DNA of 64,000 bases from Flavobacterium limnosediminis JC2902 (GTDB lineage Bacteria; Bacteroidota; Bacteroidia; Flavobacteriales; Flavobacteriaceae), in assembly GCF_000498535.1 (NCBI RefSeq), contig NZ_AVGG01000007.1, forward strand, positions 248,001 to 312,000, read 5' to 3'. A program made the translations under genes and the position numbers. Under the pieces are notes generated by a model. The model saw only the letters and a program-made list of their open reading frames with translations. It searched no databases and was not told the DNA's origin. Of the stretch, positions 7,559-17,469 are shown in pieces; the stretch's first letter is position 1; each line of letters starts with the position of its first letter.

Positions 7559-9097
7559 ATGCGTCATTACATTTATATCCTTTTTATCGGATTTGTATTA
7601 TCACTTACCTCATGCCGTCAGGATTTTGAATTTGAACCCAGCACCGGTGGCCTTGAATTCTCAAAACAAACCGTTTATCTGGACACGGTTTTCACCAATA
7701 TCGGTTCAAGCACCTACACCCTTAAAGTTTATAATAACAGTGACAAAGATATTGAAATTCCAACGCTGAAACTGGGTGAAGGTGAGAATTCAAAATACCG
7801 TTTAATGGTAGACGGAATTCCCGGAAAAGTATTCAATAACGTGGAATTACTGGCCAAAGACAGCATGTTTATCTTCATCGAAACTACTATTGATTATACC
7901 GAATATGCCAATCCGGATTCGGAATACCTTTATACCGATAAGATTGAATTTCACAATATCAGTGGGACTCCTCAAACCGTTGATTTGGTTACTTTAGTAA
8001 GAGATGCTTATTTTTTATATCCCAAACGAGACAGTGAGGGAATGTACGAGACAATTCCAATAAACGGAGAACAGGAATACGGATTCTTTTTGGACCATAA
8101 TGATCCGGTAAACGGTGATGAATACCATTGGAACAATACAAAACCCTACGTGATATATGGCTTTGCAGCAGTTCCTTCTTTAGAAACTTTAGAGATTGAT
8201 CCGGGCGCTAAAATTCATTTCCATGCTGATTCCGGTCTGATTATAGGAAGCAATGCCACTATAAATTCAGTCGGAGATTTTTCCGATTATGATGCGGAAG
8301 GAAACGTGACTGTAGACAACGAAATCGTCTTTGAAAGCGATCGTCTTGAACCTGATTTTGCTGATGTTCCGGGACAATGGTTAGCCATTTATATGACAGA
8401 GGGCAGTAACGGCACATTCAAAAATACCACTATTAAAAATGCCGCTGTAGGTTTACTGATTGATAATAATGCAGGCACAGTGAATTTGAATGAGGTTCAG
8501 ATTTATAATTGTTCCGATTTTGGAATATTAGCCCGAACTGCTACCATTAACGGACAAAATGTCGTTATTAACAATTGCGGTCAGGCAGGATTAGCCTGTA
8601 CTAACGGCGGAAACTATAATTTTACACACTGTACATTTGCCAATTATTGGCCACGACCGAATCAGGTTCCGGTTTACATCGATAACGGAGACGTAGAAAC
8701 CCCTTATGATCTTACCAATGCTAATTTTACAAATTGTATCATTTACGGATCAGGCAGCTACGGAATTTCATTGAAAAAAGAAAGTTCAGGAAGTTTTAAT
8801 TACAATTTCAGAAACTGTCTGATTAAGTTCTTTGATTTCGGGCAATTTGAAACCGATCCTTTATATCCGATTGCCAATACCGCTAATTACCCGGGTTGTA
8901 TCATTGCATTAAATTCAACGTCCAATAAGCCTGATTTCAAAAACCCATCTAAGAATCAATTGATTATCGGAGATGATTCTGCTGCCAACGGAACTGCAGA
9001 TTTTTCTTTTTCTGATGGGACTGTCGACATTTTAGAAGATCCGAGACAGGATCCTTCCGATATGGGCGCTTACAATTCTATTGTTTTTCCAAATTAA
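7559..9097 (+). CDS. lipoprotein with right-handed beta-helix
   Basis: A 512-residue protein with a lipoprotein signal peptide: hydrophobic stretch 4-17 and lipobox LTSC with Cys19. Residues 25-150 look like an Ig-like or choice-of-anchor domain (evenly spaced beta strands, KVYNNSDKDIEIP). From about 190 to 480 the sequence is repetitive in Asn, Gly, Ile and Thr, with motifs such as NTTIKNAAVGLLI and NGQNVVINNCGQAG, typical of parallel beta-helix turns. Members of this flavobacterial group are outer-membrane lipoproteins of unknown role, perhaps binding or cleaving polysaccharide. No catalytic residues can be identified. It probably forms a unit with the next lipoprotein gene, 25 bases downstream. 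Confidence 0.78.
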   Translation: MRHYIYILFIGFVLSLTSCRQDFEFEPSTGGLEFSKQTVYLDTVFTNIGSSTYTLKVYNNSDKDIEIPTLKLGEGENSKYRLMVDGIPGKVFNNVELLAKDSMFIFIETTIDYTEYANPDSEYLYTDKIEFHNISGTPQTVDLVTLVRDAYFLYPKRDSEGMYETIPINGEQEYGFFLDHNDPVNGDEYHWNNTKPYVIYGFAAVPSLETLEIDPGAKIHFHADSGLIIGSNATINSVGDFSDYDAEGNVTVDNEIVFESDRLEPDFADVPGQWLAIYMTEGSNGTFKNTTIKNAAVGLLIDNNAGTVNLNEVQIYNCSDFGILARTATINGQNVVINNCGQAGLACTNGGNYNFTHCTFANYWPRPNQVPVYIDNGDVETPYDLTNANFTNCIIYGSGSYGISLKKESSGSFNYNFRNCLIKFFDFGQFETDPLYPIANTANYPGCIIALNSTSNKPDFKNPSKNQLIIGDDSAANGTADFSFSDGTVDILEDPRQDPSDMGAYNSIVFPN

Positions 9098-9122
9098 TTA
9101 TTAACCAAAACCAAAAATAATT

Positions 9123-9773
9123 ATGAACAAAACAATTTTAACTTTAGCAATTGCTTCTTTAAGCTTAATTGCCTGCAAAAAAGACGAAGAGAAAAAAGGG
9201 GATGCACCGGCTTCCACAACAGAAACTCCAGTCGCAGAGCCTGAAACAGCCACTGCAATTCCGGATTCGGCAGCTATTACCAAAGCCTGGACAGAATATG
9301 CCACCCCTGGTGAAGCCCACAAAATGATGATGGCAGAAAACGGGACATGGAACGGAGACATGACCATGTGGATGTCTGCCGGAGCCGAACCAATGAAAAA
9401 CACTACCACCGCCGAATATAAAATGGCATTGGGAGGACGTTATCAGGAGGGAACTTACAAAGGGAATTTTATGGGAGCACCGTTTGAAGGGAAAAGCACT
9501 TTAGCTTATGACAACGCTACTCAAGAGTACACTTCCACATGGATTGACAATATGGGAACCGGAATCATGATTATGAAAGGAAAATACGATCCTGCCACAA
9601 AAATGTTCAGTTTTGAAGGCGACTGCGTAGATCCGGTTACGAAAAAAACCAAAAAAATGAGAGAAACGATTACCATAGTTGATGAAAATACCCGTAAAAT
9701 GGAAATGTACGACACCGGTTACGATGGTAAAGAATTCAAAAACATGGAAATCGTGTCGACCAAAAAGAAATAA
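9123..9773 (+). CDS. DUF1579-family lipoprotein
   Basis: A 216-residue lipoprotein: signal peptide 1-17 with lipobox LIAC and Cys18, a Lys/Glu/Ala/Thr-rich linker to about 50, then a compact domain with repeated Trp-Gly-Met elements (GTWNGDMTMWM, GGRYQEGTYKGNFMGAPFEGKST, TWIDNMGTGIM). This pattern matches DUF1579, a lipocalin-like beta-barrel of unknown ligand. It follows the beta-helix lipoprotein gene by 25 bases and is closed by a strong terminator. The function is unknown; the family call rests on the motif pattern and length. Confidence 0.78.
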   Translation: MNKTILTLAIASLSLIACKKDEEKKGDAPASTTETPVAEPETATAIPDSAAITKAWTEYATPGEAHKMMMAENGTWNGDMTMWMSAGAEPMKNTTTAEYKMALGGRYQEGTYKGNFMGAPFEGKSTLAYDNATQEYTSTWIDNMGTGIMIMKGKYDPATKMFSFEGDCVDPVTKKTKKMRETITIVDENTRKMEMYDTGYDGKEFKNMEIVSTKKK

Positions 9774-9794
9774 TCTTTGAAGGATTTTTACTGT

Positions 9795-9827
9795 AAAAAG
9801 CACAAGGTAAATCTTGTGCTTTTTTTA
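9795..9827 (+). terminator. rho-independent terminator after the DUF1579 gene
   Basis: Twelve-base arms (9795-9806 and 9813-9824) around AAGCACAAG/CTTGTGCTT, loop of six, then a T-run to 9826. Confidence 0.9.
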
Positions 9828-9838
9828 TGAATACAAAC

Positions 9839-9869
9839 TTTGTTAACTGACTTTTTTAGAATAAATTTG
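9839..9869 (+). promoter_or_regulatory. promoter of purL
   Basis: TTTG (9839-9842), a 19-base spacer and TAAATTTG (9862-9869) fit the Bacteroidota consensus exactly. The leader to the purL ATG is about 60 bases. No purine riboswitch-like fold was recognised in it. Confidence 0.85.
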
Positions 9870-9937
9870 CACTTTAAAAACAACAACACAAACTGTACAG
9901 ACAAGTCCAAGATTTGTCTCTAAAAAACCGAAATAAC

Positions 9938-12900
9938 ATGATCCATTTCTTCGGAAACCAAACGAACACTGTTTTTGCAGTCCAAACGCAAAACGAATTA
10001 TCGACTGAAGACATCTCAAAACTAAACTGGCTTTTTGGCAACGCACATAAAATAGAGAAATCCGTACTTGCGGATTTTTTTGTTGGACCTCGTGCCGCTA
10101 TGGTAACGCCATGGAGTACCAATGCTGTTGAAATCACTCAGAATATGGGTATTTCAGGTATCATCAGAATTGAAGAATTTGAAAAAGTTGCTGCTGATTT
10201 TACCGATTTCGACCCGATGATTTCTCAAAAATATTCGGAGTTAAACCAAGACATTTACACAATCAACATCCAACCCGAGCCTATTTTGGACATTGAGGAT
10301 ATTGATGCTTATAACAAATCGGAAGGATTGGCTTTAAGTCCGGAAGAAGTGGAATATCTGAATAATTTATCTATTAAATTAGGCAGAAAACTGACGGATT
10401 CTGAGATTTTCGCTTTCTCGCAAGCCAATTCGGAGCACTGCCGTCACAAAATCTTCAACGGAACATTTGTGATTGATGGTGTGGAAAAACCGACTTCCCT
10501 ATTCAAATTAATCAAGAAAACATCGGAAACAAATCCAAACGATATTGTTTCCGCTTATAAAGACAACGTAGCTTTTGTAAAAGGACCAAAAGTAACTCAG
10601 TTCGCACCAAAAAGTGCTGACAAACCTGATTTCTATCAGGAAAAAGAATTTGATTCGGTTCTTTCCCTAAAAGCAGAAACACACAACTTCCCTACTACCG
10701 TGGAACCGTTCAACGGAGCTGCTACAGGTTCGGGAGGAGAAATTCGTGACCGTTTAGCTGGTGGACAAGGTTCATTGCCTTTAGCAGGAACTGCAGTTTA
10801 CATGACTTCCTACTCAAGACTGGAAGACGATCGTCCTTGGGAAGACACCATGAATGCAAGACCTTGGTTGTACCAAACACCAATGGACATTCTGATTAAA
10901 GCATCTAACGGAGCTTCGGATTTCGGAAACAAATTCGGGCAACCGTTAATTACAGGTTCGGTTTTAACTTTTGAGCACGAGGAAAACAACCGCAAAATCG
11001 GTTACGATAAAGTAATCATGCAGGCGGGTGGAATCGGATTCGGAAAATTAGATCAAGCCATTAAAAAGAAACCACAGGAAGGTGATAAAATCGTAATTCT
11101 TGGTGGAGAAAATTACAGAATCGGAATGGGTGGAGCTGCGGTTTCTTCTGCAGATACAGGTGCGTTTGGTTCGGGAATCGAATTGAATGCCATCCAACGT
11201 TCCAATCCGGAAATGCAAAAACGTGCTGCCAATGCCATTCGTGGTTTGGTGGAAAGTGATAACAACCCAATCGTATCTATTCACGATCACGGTGCCGGCG
11301 GACATTTGAACTGTCTTTCGGAATTGGTGGAAGAAACTGGTGGATTAATCGATTTGGATAAATTACCTGTTGGGGACCCTACCCTTTCGGCTAAAGAAAT
11401 CATCGGAAACGAATCTCAGGAAAGAATGGGATTGGTTATCGGAAAAGAAAATATTGATATTTTACAAAAAATCGCTGACAGAGAGCGTTCCCCAATGTAT
11501 CAAGTTGGTGATGTGACTGCTGATCACCGTTTTACGTTCGAATCAAAATCGACAGGTGCAAAACCGATGGATTATGCTTTGGAAGATTTCTTCGGAAGTT
11601 CGCCAAAAACCATCATGACCGACAAAACAGTTGCTACAAATTATTCCGATTTAGCCTATACAACTGAAAGTATTCCAACCTACTTGCACCAGGTATTGCA
11701 ATTGGAAGCCGTAGCTTGTAAAGACTGGTTAACCAATAAAGTAGACCGTTGTGTGGGCGGACGCGTTGCGAAACAACAATGTGCCGGACCATTACAATTA
11801 CCGTTGAACAATGTTGGGGTTATGGCCTTGGATTTCAAAGGAAAAGAAGGTATTGCAACAACAATCGGCCACTCGCCTATTTCGGCTTTGGTTGATCCTG
11901 TAGCGGGTTCAAGGACTGCAATTGCTGAAGCCTTATCCAACTTGGTTTGGGCTCCGCTAAAAGACAACTTACAATCGGTTTCGCTTTCTGCTAACTGGAT
12001 GTGGGCTTGTAAAAACGAAGGTGAAGACGCCCGTTTATACGAAGCGGTAAAAGGTTGTTCGGATTTCGCTATCGAATTGGGAATCAACATTCCAACCGGA
12101 AAAGATTCGCTTTCCATGAAACAAAAATATCCGAATGACGAAGTAATTGCACCGGGAACGGTTATTATTTCGGCTGCCGGAAACTGTTCTAATATTACTA
12201 AAGTTGTTGAACCAGTTCTTCAAAGAAACGGCGGAAACATCTACTATATCAACTTATCTCAGGACAACTTCAAATTAGGAGGAAGTTCATTCGCGCAGAT
12301 TTTAAACAAAATCGGTTCGGAAGTACCTACGATTAAAAATGCCGCTTATTTTAAATCTGCTTTCAATACACTTCAGGATTTAATTAAAGACCGTAAAATC
12401 AATGCCGGACACGATATCGGAAGCGGTGGTTTAATCACTACGTTATTGGAAATGTGTTTTGCAGATGTGAATTTAGGCGCTTCATTTGATTTAACTTCCC
12501 TTGGAGAAAAAGACACGGTAAAAGCATTATTTAACGAAAATATCGCTGTGGTTTTCCAGGCGGATGCTTCGGTTGAGGCTGTTTTTGCTCAGAATAATAT
12601 CGAAATATTCAACATCGGTTCGGTTGTGGAAGGTAAATCGGTTACCATTAAAAACAACACCGATTCGTTTACTTTCGATGTTGCCAAATTGAGAGATACG
12701 TGGTTCAAAACGTCTTTCCTTTTAGATTCGAAACAATCGAAAAACGGAACCGCTTTGGCACGCTACAACAACTACAAAAACCAACCGCTTACCTATACTT
12801 TCCCATCGCATTTTGACGGAAAAGCACCGGTTATCGACAATACAAAACCAAGACCAAAAGCAGCCATCATCCGTGAAAAAGGAAGTAATTCCGAGCGCGA

Positions 12901-13603
12901 AATGGCGAATTCAATGTATCTGGCAGGTTTTGACGTAAAAGACGTTCACATGACCGATTTGATTTCGGGTCGTGAAACCTTGGAAGATATTCAATTCATC
13001 GGAGCTGTTGGAGGATTCTCGAACTCAGACGTATTAGGTTCTGCCAAAGGTTGGGCTGGAGCGTTCTTGTACAACGAAAAAGCCAATACGGCACTGAAAA
13101 ACTTCTTCAAACGTGAAGATACTTTATCGGTTGGAATCTGTAACGGTTGTCAGTTGTTCATGGAATTGGAATTGGTAAATCCGGAGCACGAAGTACACGG
13201 AAAAATGTTTCATAACGACAGTCGCAAACACGAAAGTATCTTTACTTCAGTAACGGTACAGAAAAACAACTCGGTAATGCTTTCTACTTTGGAAGGAGCT
13301 ACTTTAGGTGTTTGGGTTTCGCATGGTGAAGGTAAATTCCAATTACCGTATGCCGAAGAAAAATACAATATCGTTGGAAAATACGGGTACGACGCTTATC
13401 CGGCAAATCCAAACGGATCTGACTTCAATACAGCCATGATGTGTGATAAAACCGGACGTCATTTGGTAACAATGCCACACATTGAGCGTTCGACTTTCCC
13501 TTGGAACTGGGCGCATTATACCGATAACGGACAAAAAGACGAAGTGACTCCGTGGCACGAAGCCTTTGTGAATGCCCGTAAATGGATTGAAGCAAGAAAA
13601 TAA
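9938..13603 (+). CDS. purL: phosphoribosylformylglycinamidine synthase (FGAM synthase), large form
   Basis: About 1221 residues, the single-chain PurL that makes FGAM from FGAR, glutamine and ATP in purine synthesis. Order: PurS-like N-terminal domain (about 1-150), linker, two AIRS-type halves (about 160-540 and 600-960) and a glutamine amidotransferase domain (from about 985). Clear marks are SQANSEHCRHKIFNG, LKAETHNFPT, the glycine-rich GAATGSGGEIRDR, HDHGAGG, and the catalytic triad Cys1068 (GICNGCQ), His1181 and Glu1183 (PHIER). The ATG at 9938 (MIHFFGN) is chosen over an in-frame TTG at 9914: it is the family start and sits well behind the promoter. A terminator follows, so it is a single-gene unit. 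Confidence 0.97.
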   Translation: MIHFFGNQTNTVFAVQTQNELSTEDISKLNWLFGNAHKIEKSVLADFFVGPRAAMVTPWSTNAVEITQNMGISGIIRIEEFEKVAADFTDFDPMISQKYSELNQDIYTINIQPEPILDIEDIDAYNKSEGLALSPEEVEYLNNLSIKLGRKLTDSEIFAFSQANSEHCRHKIFNGTFVIDGVEKPTSLFKLIKKTSETNPNDIVSAYKDNVAFVKGPKVTQFAPKSADKPDFYQEKEFDSVLSLKAETHNFPTTVEPFNGAATGSGGEIRDRLAGGQGSLPLAGTAVYMTSYSRLEDDRPWEDTMNARPWLYQTPMDILIKASNGASDFGNKFGQPLITGSVLTFEHEENNRKIGYDKVIMQAGGIGFGKLDQAIKKKPQEGDKIVILGGENYRIGMGGAAVSSADTGAFGSGIELNAIQRSNPEMQKRAANAIRGLVESDNNPIVSIHDHGAGGHLNCLSELVEETGGLIDLDKLPVGDPTLSAKEIIGNESQERMGLVIGKENIDILQKIADRERSPMYQVGDVTADHRFTFESKSTGAKPMDYALEDFFGSSPKTIMTDKTVATNYSDLAYTTESIPTYLHQVLQLEAVACKDWLTNKVDRCVGGRVAKQQCAGPLQLPLNNVGVMALDFKGKEGIATTIGHSPISALVDPVAGSRTAIAEALSNLVWAPLKDNLQSVSLSANWMWACKNEGEDARLYEAVKGCSDFAIELGINIPTGKDSLSMKQKYPNDEVIAPGTVIISAAGNCSNITKVVEPVLQRNGGNIYYINLSQDNFKLGGSSFAQILNKIGSEVPTIKNAAYFKSAFNTLQDLIKDRKINAGHDIGSGGLITTLLEMCFADVNLGASFDLTSLGEKDTVKALFNENIAVVFQADASVEAVFAQNNIEIFNIGSVVEGKSVTIKNNTDSFTFDVAKLRDTWFKTSFLLDSKQSKNGTALARYNNYKNQPLTYTFPSHFDGKAPVIDNTKPRPKAAIIREKGSNSEREMANSMYLAGFDVKDVHMTDLISGRETLEDIQFIGAVGGFSNSDVLGSAKGWAGAFLYNEKANTALKNFFKREDTLSVGICNGCQLFMELELVNPEHEVHGKMFHNDSRKHESIFTSVTVQKNNSVMLSTLEGATLGVWVSHGEGKFQLPYAEEKYNIVGKYGYDAYPANPNGSDFNTAMMCDKTGRHLVTMPHIERSTFPWNWAHYTDNGQKDEVTPWHEAFVNARKWIEARK

Positions 13604-13624
13604 AAAATATACACTTTTATTTAC

Positions 13625-13656
13625 AAAAGCATCTTTTTTTAAAGATGCTTTTTTTG
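13625..13656 (+). terminator. rho-independent terminator of purL
   Basis: Perfect arms AAAAGCATCTTT (13625-13636) and AAAGATGCTTTT (13641-13652), 4-base loop, then more T to 13655. Confidence 0.92.
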
Positions 13657-13686
13657 TATCATTGCCGAAAATTCTTTCATTTGGCT

Positions 13687-14469
13687 ATGAATCATGACAA
13701 TTGCTTAAACTGTGAGACGCCGTTAGCGGGGAAGTTCTGTTCTGAGTGCGGACAAAAATCAGACACACATCGCATTACATTCAAACATTTCATTATGCAT
13801 GACGTTTTACACGGTGTCTGGCATTTTGAAAAAGGCATGCTTTTTACCGCCAAAGAAGCGCTTCTCCGACCTGGAAAAGCGGCACTGGATTATATCGGCG
13901 GAAAACGGATTCGGTATTACAATGTGTTTTATTTTATTTTACTGCTGCTCGGTTTGAATTTTTTCTTAAATCATTATTATGACCAAATCTCGGCTGAATA
14001 TTATTCAATTTCCAATACAGATACTCATATTAAGAATGGTTTTGAAAAATTTATATCCTCGAATGCAAAAAGCATAATTCTTTCTTTCGTTCCCTTTTTC
14101 GCCCTAAACAGTCTTATTCTTTTCAGAAGAAAAAAATTTAATTTAAGCGAACACTTTATAATTGCCGGAATTACTTTTTTAGGAATTTTGATTTTAGTTA
14201 CATTTTCCAATGCATCGGGCTTTTTAAATTTCATCAAATACCTTTATTTCATTAGTATTTTAGACGGATATCTCACTCCGCTTGTCATAATCGCGTATAC
14301 GATTCGCAGCTATTATTCAACATTTTCAGACTCGTATACAAAATTTGGATTCAGTTTACGAATGTTCCTTTTTCTGTTATTCTTAGCAATCGAATTTATT
14401 TTGCTGATGCTAATCATTTTTGGCTATGTAACCGATTGGAAATCTGGAAGTTTTAGTTATCATTCATAA
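13687..14469 (+). CDS. DUF3667 zinc-ribbon membrane protein
   Basis: A 260-residue protein with an N-terminal zinc ribbon (CLNCETPLAGKFCSECGQK, two Cys-x2-Cys knuckles at about 5-23), a conserved segment with HDVLHGVWHFEKGMLFTAKEALLRPG, and then about five membrane segments up to the C-terminus. This is the architecture of DUF3667, common in Bacteroidota, function unknown. The ATG at 13687 is used because the in-frame upstream start at 13645 would lie inside the purL terminator. The gene shares a bidirectional terminator with the phosphatase gene that faces it. Confidence 0.82.
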   Translation: MNHDNCLNCETPLAGKFCSECGQKSDTHRITFKHFIMHDVLHGVWHFEKGMLFTAKEALLRPGKAALDYIGGKRIRYYNVFYFILLLLGLNFFLNHYYDQISAEYYSISNTDTHIKNGFEKFISSNAKSIILSFVPFFALNSLILFRRKKFNLSEHFIIAGITFLGILILVTFSNASGFLNFIKYLYFISILDGYLTPLVIIAYTIRSYYSTFSDSYTKFGFSLRMFLFLLFLAIEFILLMLIIFGYVTDWKSGSFSYHS

Positions 14470-14526
14470 AAAAAGCCCCAAATAGTATCTTACTTTTAGG
14501 GCATGTACAAATCGGGGCTTTTTTTT
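14470..14526. terminator. bidirectional terminator between convergent genes
   Basis: Arms AAAAAGCCCC (14470-14479) and GGGGCTTTTT (14514-14523) separated by 34 bases, with A- and T-runs on both sides, so it can serve both the DUF3667 gene and the phosphatase gene (14525-15109, minus). Confidence 0.75.
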
Positions 14527-15109
14527 ATTTTGTAGCAAGTTTAGCTTTCTCTTTTCGGCTTTCGTAAGCATGAAGGTAATCCCCTTTAGGCTTGCCCAAA
14601 TCAAACGAACTCCATTTGGTTAAAAATCGGGTTCTTTCTCGGGCATCATCCCTGTCTGCATCTTCATATTCGATTCGGTATAAAGCCGAATACATTTCGG
14701 CGCGACCGGTTCCGTGATAACAATGAATCAAAACCGGGTAATTGTCCGGATTATCCATAATTTTCAGGAACGAATCTACTTTATCTTGTGTTGGCACCTG
14801 ATCTGATGGATTACTGTAATAATTCACCCCTTTTATTTTTGCGACAGCTTCTTTTTCCTGCTGCAATTCACCCGGTTGCTCAGGATTCAGAACCAAATCA
14901 TTGGTTCCGGGCATTCTCAAATCGACTATCGACTTAATATTGTACTTTTTAACATAGCTTTCAATCTCGTCGGGAGGAATCACGCCGCTTTTGTATACTT
15001 TTCCTTCCGTGATGGTTTCGAAGTTGTGGTTGATGTTCATATCGTAAACATACTTCCCTACTCCAGCCACAACAATCAAAAGAACCAATAAGCCTATTTT
15101 CTTCTTCAT
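14525..15109 (-). CDS. membrane-anchored tyrosine / dual-specificity protein phosphatase
   Basis: A 194-residue protein with one N-terminal membrane segment (about 5-22) and a cysteine-based phosphatase domain. The signature HCYHGTGR places the nucleophile at Cys130 and the phosphate-binding Arg at 136. Residues 60-70 (SIVDLRMPGTN) match the strand that supplies the general-acid region in this superfamily. The catalytic domain would lie outside the cytoplasm if the anchor is a plain signal-anchor. It starts 2 bases after the LTA-synthase-like gene and is surely co-transcribed with it. Such genes are often near cell-envelope enzymes; the substrate (phosphoprotein, lipid or sugar phosphate) is unknown. 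Confidence 0.85.
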   Translation of the reverse strand: MKKKIGLLVLLIVVAGVGKYVYDMNINHNFETITEGKVYKSGVIPPDEIESYVKKYNIKSIVDLRMPGTNDLVLNPEQPGELQQEKEAVAKIKGVNYYSNPSDQVPTQDKVDSFLKIMDNPDNYPVLIHCYHGTGRAEMYSALYRIEYEDADRDDARERTRFLTKWSSFDLGKPKGDYLHAYESRKEKAKLATK

Positions 15110-15111
15110 CT

Positions 15112-17040
15112 TTATTTTTTATAATATAATTTCTGATCAATAATTCTTTCGAAGTAATCCTGTATAATAGCTTTACAGGCTTCTCCGTTTTCCAGCATTT
15201 CTTTATTCAGTTTGGCAATCAAATTACGCTCTAAAGCCTTATCCTTAATATCATAATATCCAACCACATTCTTTCCGTCGAAAGTGCAAATATAATTCCC
15301 GCGCTGAAATTGGTACAGATTTCCGTTGAAGTTAATCGTATACGGTTTTACTTTCGTATCCCCAATCAGACTTCTTCCCCAACTTCTAAATGGTTTATCA
15401 TAGCCAACCATGTCTAAAATGGTCGGATAAATATCAATCTGCTGTGCTAATTCTTTATTAACCCCTTTCAGGCTTCCGTCGGGTTTATAAATAAGGATTG
15501 GTGTAGCCGTTCTGTTGACCACTTTTTCATATTCATCGTAATACGTCTGATTTCCATGATCGGCAGTTATGATGAAAATCGTGTTTTTAAACCAAGGTTG
15601 CTTTTTAGCTTCTTCAAAGAATTTTTTAAACGAATAATCGGTATATCCCACACACTGGTGCATTGGTACATTCCCTTTCGGAAACTTATTTTTGTATTTT
15701 TCAGGTACTATATAAGGTTCGTGGGAGGAAACCGTAAATACCGTACTGAAAAACGGTTTTTGTTTCTTATCCAGCGTCTGCTTCATGAACTGAAGGAAAG
15801 GCTCATCCCAGATCCCCCAAACCCCGTCAAATTCAGCATCGTTGTTGAATTCGGTTTTCCCGTAATAATGATCAAAACCAAGAATATTTCCGAAGCCTAA
15901 GAATCCCATCGAACCATTTGGAGCACCATGGAAGAAAGATGTATCATATCCCATTTCTTTCAGACAGGAAACCAACGATTGAATTTTCTGTTTCGGAAAC
16001 GGTGATGATGTAAAGGCATCCCTAAACGATGGAACACCCGCTAAAATGGATGACATTCCGTGAATGGACTTACTTCCGTTTGCGAAACCGTTCGTATAAA
16101 TCATACTGTGTTGCGCCAACGAATCCAGAAAGGGGGTATATCCCTGATAATCCGGAATATTCATATCTTTATTGAATGATCCCCAATATTCCCTTCCGAA
16201 ACTTTCTGTGATAATCAATACCACATTCGGAGTAGATTTTGGATTGTTTCCATAGTGCTTAATCGGTTGAAAATTCGCTTCCACGACACTTTTATCGACC
16301 AGATTTATTTTCTTGAAACTTGTTTTTCCTATGGTTCTGATGATGGCAAACGGAGTATTTAAAATAATGTCAGCATGTTGCGGTTTTTCCACATATCGGT
16401 TGGCATCGATTAAATTTAATGGACGTGTGCTCTTTTTAAAATCGCCTCGTATTCCTCCAATCGATAAAAAAGCAACAACCAGTAATCCAATAAAGGAAAA
16501 AGGGAAATATTTTACTTTGCTGTGTGTAACGGGTTCATGAATGACTCTGACTTTTTTGTACAGATAAATCCAAAGCGCTGCCATGACAAAGAACAACAAA
16601 TACACATGCCAATAACTGATTAAAAAACGGAACATCATTGCTGACTTGTCTTTTTCATGTTCTAACGAATCCCAAACCGTTATGGTGGTACGGGCATAGA
16701 TGAACTTATAATAAATCAGGTCAATGAAATTCGTCGCATACGCAATTAAATTGGCTACAAAATAGAGATAAAACAGGAATTTCTGATAACCGTGTTTCGT
16801 ATTGATCCATAACGGTAAAACCGAAAACAATATAAATAATCCGTTTATGTAAAGAATTGCGGTAGTGTCAAAGGTTAATCCGTGATAAGCCAGTCTGAAA
16901 AATTCGCTCACAGAATCCACTTTCAACAAACTGAAATTGTAGATAAAAAATAAGATTCGGGCAATAAAATAGAACAAATACACCAGCAACAACCTGTAAA
17001 ATAGTGCTTTATATTCTTTTATACGAAAGAAGTTCTTCAT
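15112..17040 (-). CDS. LTA-synthase-family sulfatase-fold membrane enzyme
   Basis: A 642-residue protein with about five N-terminal membrane segments (up to about residue 180) and a large extracytoplasmic alkaline-phosphatase-fold domain from about 270. Metal-site marks are ITESFGREYWG and, further on, ITADHGNQTYYDEYE. The segment FANGSKSIHGMSS occupies the nucleophile position, where Ser replaces the Thr of S. aureus LtaS. LtaS-like enzymes move phosphoglycerol or phosphoethanolamine groups. Flavobacteria have no lipoteichoic acid, so the real acceptor is probably an envelope glycan or lipid. It forms an operon with the phosphatase gene. Confidence 0.87.
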   Translation of the reverse strand: MKNFFRIKEYKALFYRLLLVYLFYFIARILFFIYNFSLLKVDSVSEFFRLAYHGLTFDTTAILYINGLFILFSVLPLWINTKHGYQKFLFYLYFVANLIAYATNFIDLIYYKFIYARTTITVWDSLEHEKDKSAMMFRFLISYWHVYLLFFVMAALWIYLYKKVRVIHEPVTHSKVKYFPFSFIGLLVVAFLSIGGIRGDFKKSTRPLNLIDANRYVEKPQHADIILNTPFAIIRTIGKTSFKKINLVDKSVVEANFQPIKHYGNNPKSTPNVVLIITESFGREYWGSFNKDMNIPDYQGYTPFLDSLAQHSMIYTNGFANGSKSIHGMSSILAGVPSFRDAFTSSPFPKQKIQSLVSCLKEMGYDTSFFHGAPNGSMGFLGFGNILGFDHYYGKTEFNNDAEFDGVWGIWDEPFLQFMKQTLDKKQKPFFSTVFTVSSHEPYIVPEKYKNKFPKGNVPMHQCVGYTDYSFKKFFEEAKKQPWFKNTIFIITADHGNQTYYDEYEKVVNRTATPILIYKPDGSLKGVNKELAQQIDIYPTILDMVGYDKPFRSWGRSLIGDTKVKPYTINFNGNLYQFQRGNYICTFDGKNVVGYYDIKDKALERNLIAKLNKEMLENGEACKAIIQDYFERIIDQKLYYKK

Positions 17041-17198
17041 GTTAAGTTAATGAAAATCAGTTTTTTTAGCGTCCAAAAATACAAAATAAGACAGTGATTG
17101 CTGCCTCATTGGGAAAAGATTAATAAACTTTTAAGCCTCAGCACTGAATTTTACAATTGATACCTAACTTTTTTCAGAGGAATAATACCAAAATATAG

Positions 17199-17210
17199 TA
17201 TGCTTACATA
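17199..17210. promoter_or_regulatory. candidate regulator site TATGCTTACATA
   Basis: TATG-N4-CATA followed by GTATTT. It matches the palindrome at the marR promoter (19316-19327) in 15 of 18 positions including that flank. It lies about 210 bases upstream of the ligase promoter, which is distant for simple repression. Confidence 0.4.
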
Positions 17211-17418
17211 GTATTTTAACCTCCAAAGCCCTATTTTTAATTCTTCAAGTTGAGGAACTGAGATGAAAAACACATTAAAAACAGACCAAATTCACCGAAT
17301 TAAAGAATAAAGACTTCATCAAGAACAAAATACAAAGTAATAATTACCAACACTTTATAATTAAATTTTAGCAAAAAACCAGTAAAAAAGAATAAACATC
17401 AATCTATTTTTCTTTTTT

Positions 17419-17449
17419 TTTGCAATAAAATTTAATTTTTCATAATTTG
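17419..17449 (+). promoter_or_regulatory. promoter of the long-chain acyl-CoA ligase gene
   Basis: TTTG (17419-17422), a 19-base spacer and ATAATTTG (17442-17449), a near-consensus pair; the ATG follows 20 bases later. Confidence 0.7.
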
Positions 17450-17469
17450 CAGGAATAAAATCCTAGAAA

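Larger units (their letters stand above)
17041..17469. other. 429-base intergenic region between divergent units
   Basis: Very AT-rich with no credible coding frame. It contains a candidate operator at 17199-17210 and the promoter of the acyl-CoA ligase at 17419-17449. The promoter of the minus-strand LTA-synthase-like gene should lie near 17041-17110 but no clear consensus box was found. Confidence 0.6.

Noticed and set aside
9914..9937. Upstream TTG start for purL
   Set aside because: The family N-terminus starts MIHFFGN at the ATG at 9938; the additional eight residues are not family-like.
9870..9937. Purine riboswitch in the purL leader
   Set aside because: The leader is about 60 bases and lacks the three-way-junction core.
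13645..13686. Longer start for the DUF3667 gene
   Set aside because: The in-frame start lies inside the purL terminator hairpin, and the zinc ribbon begins right after the ATG at 13687.
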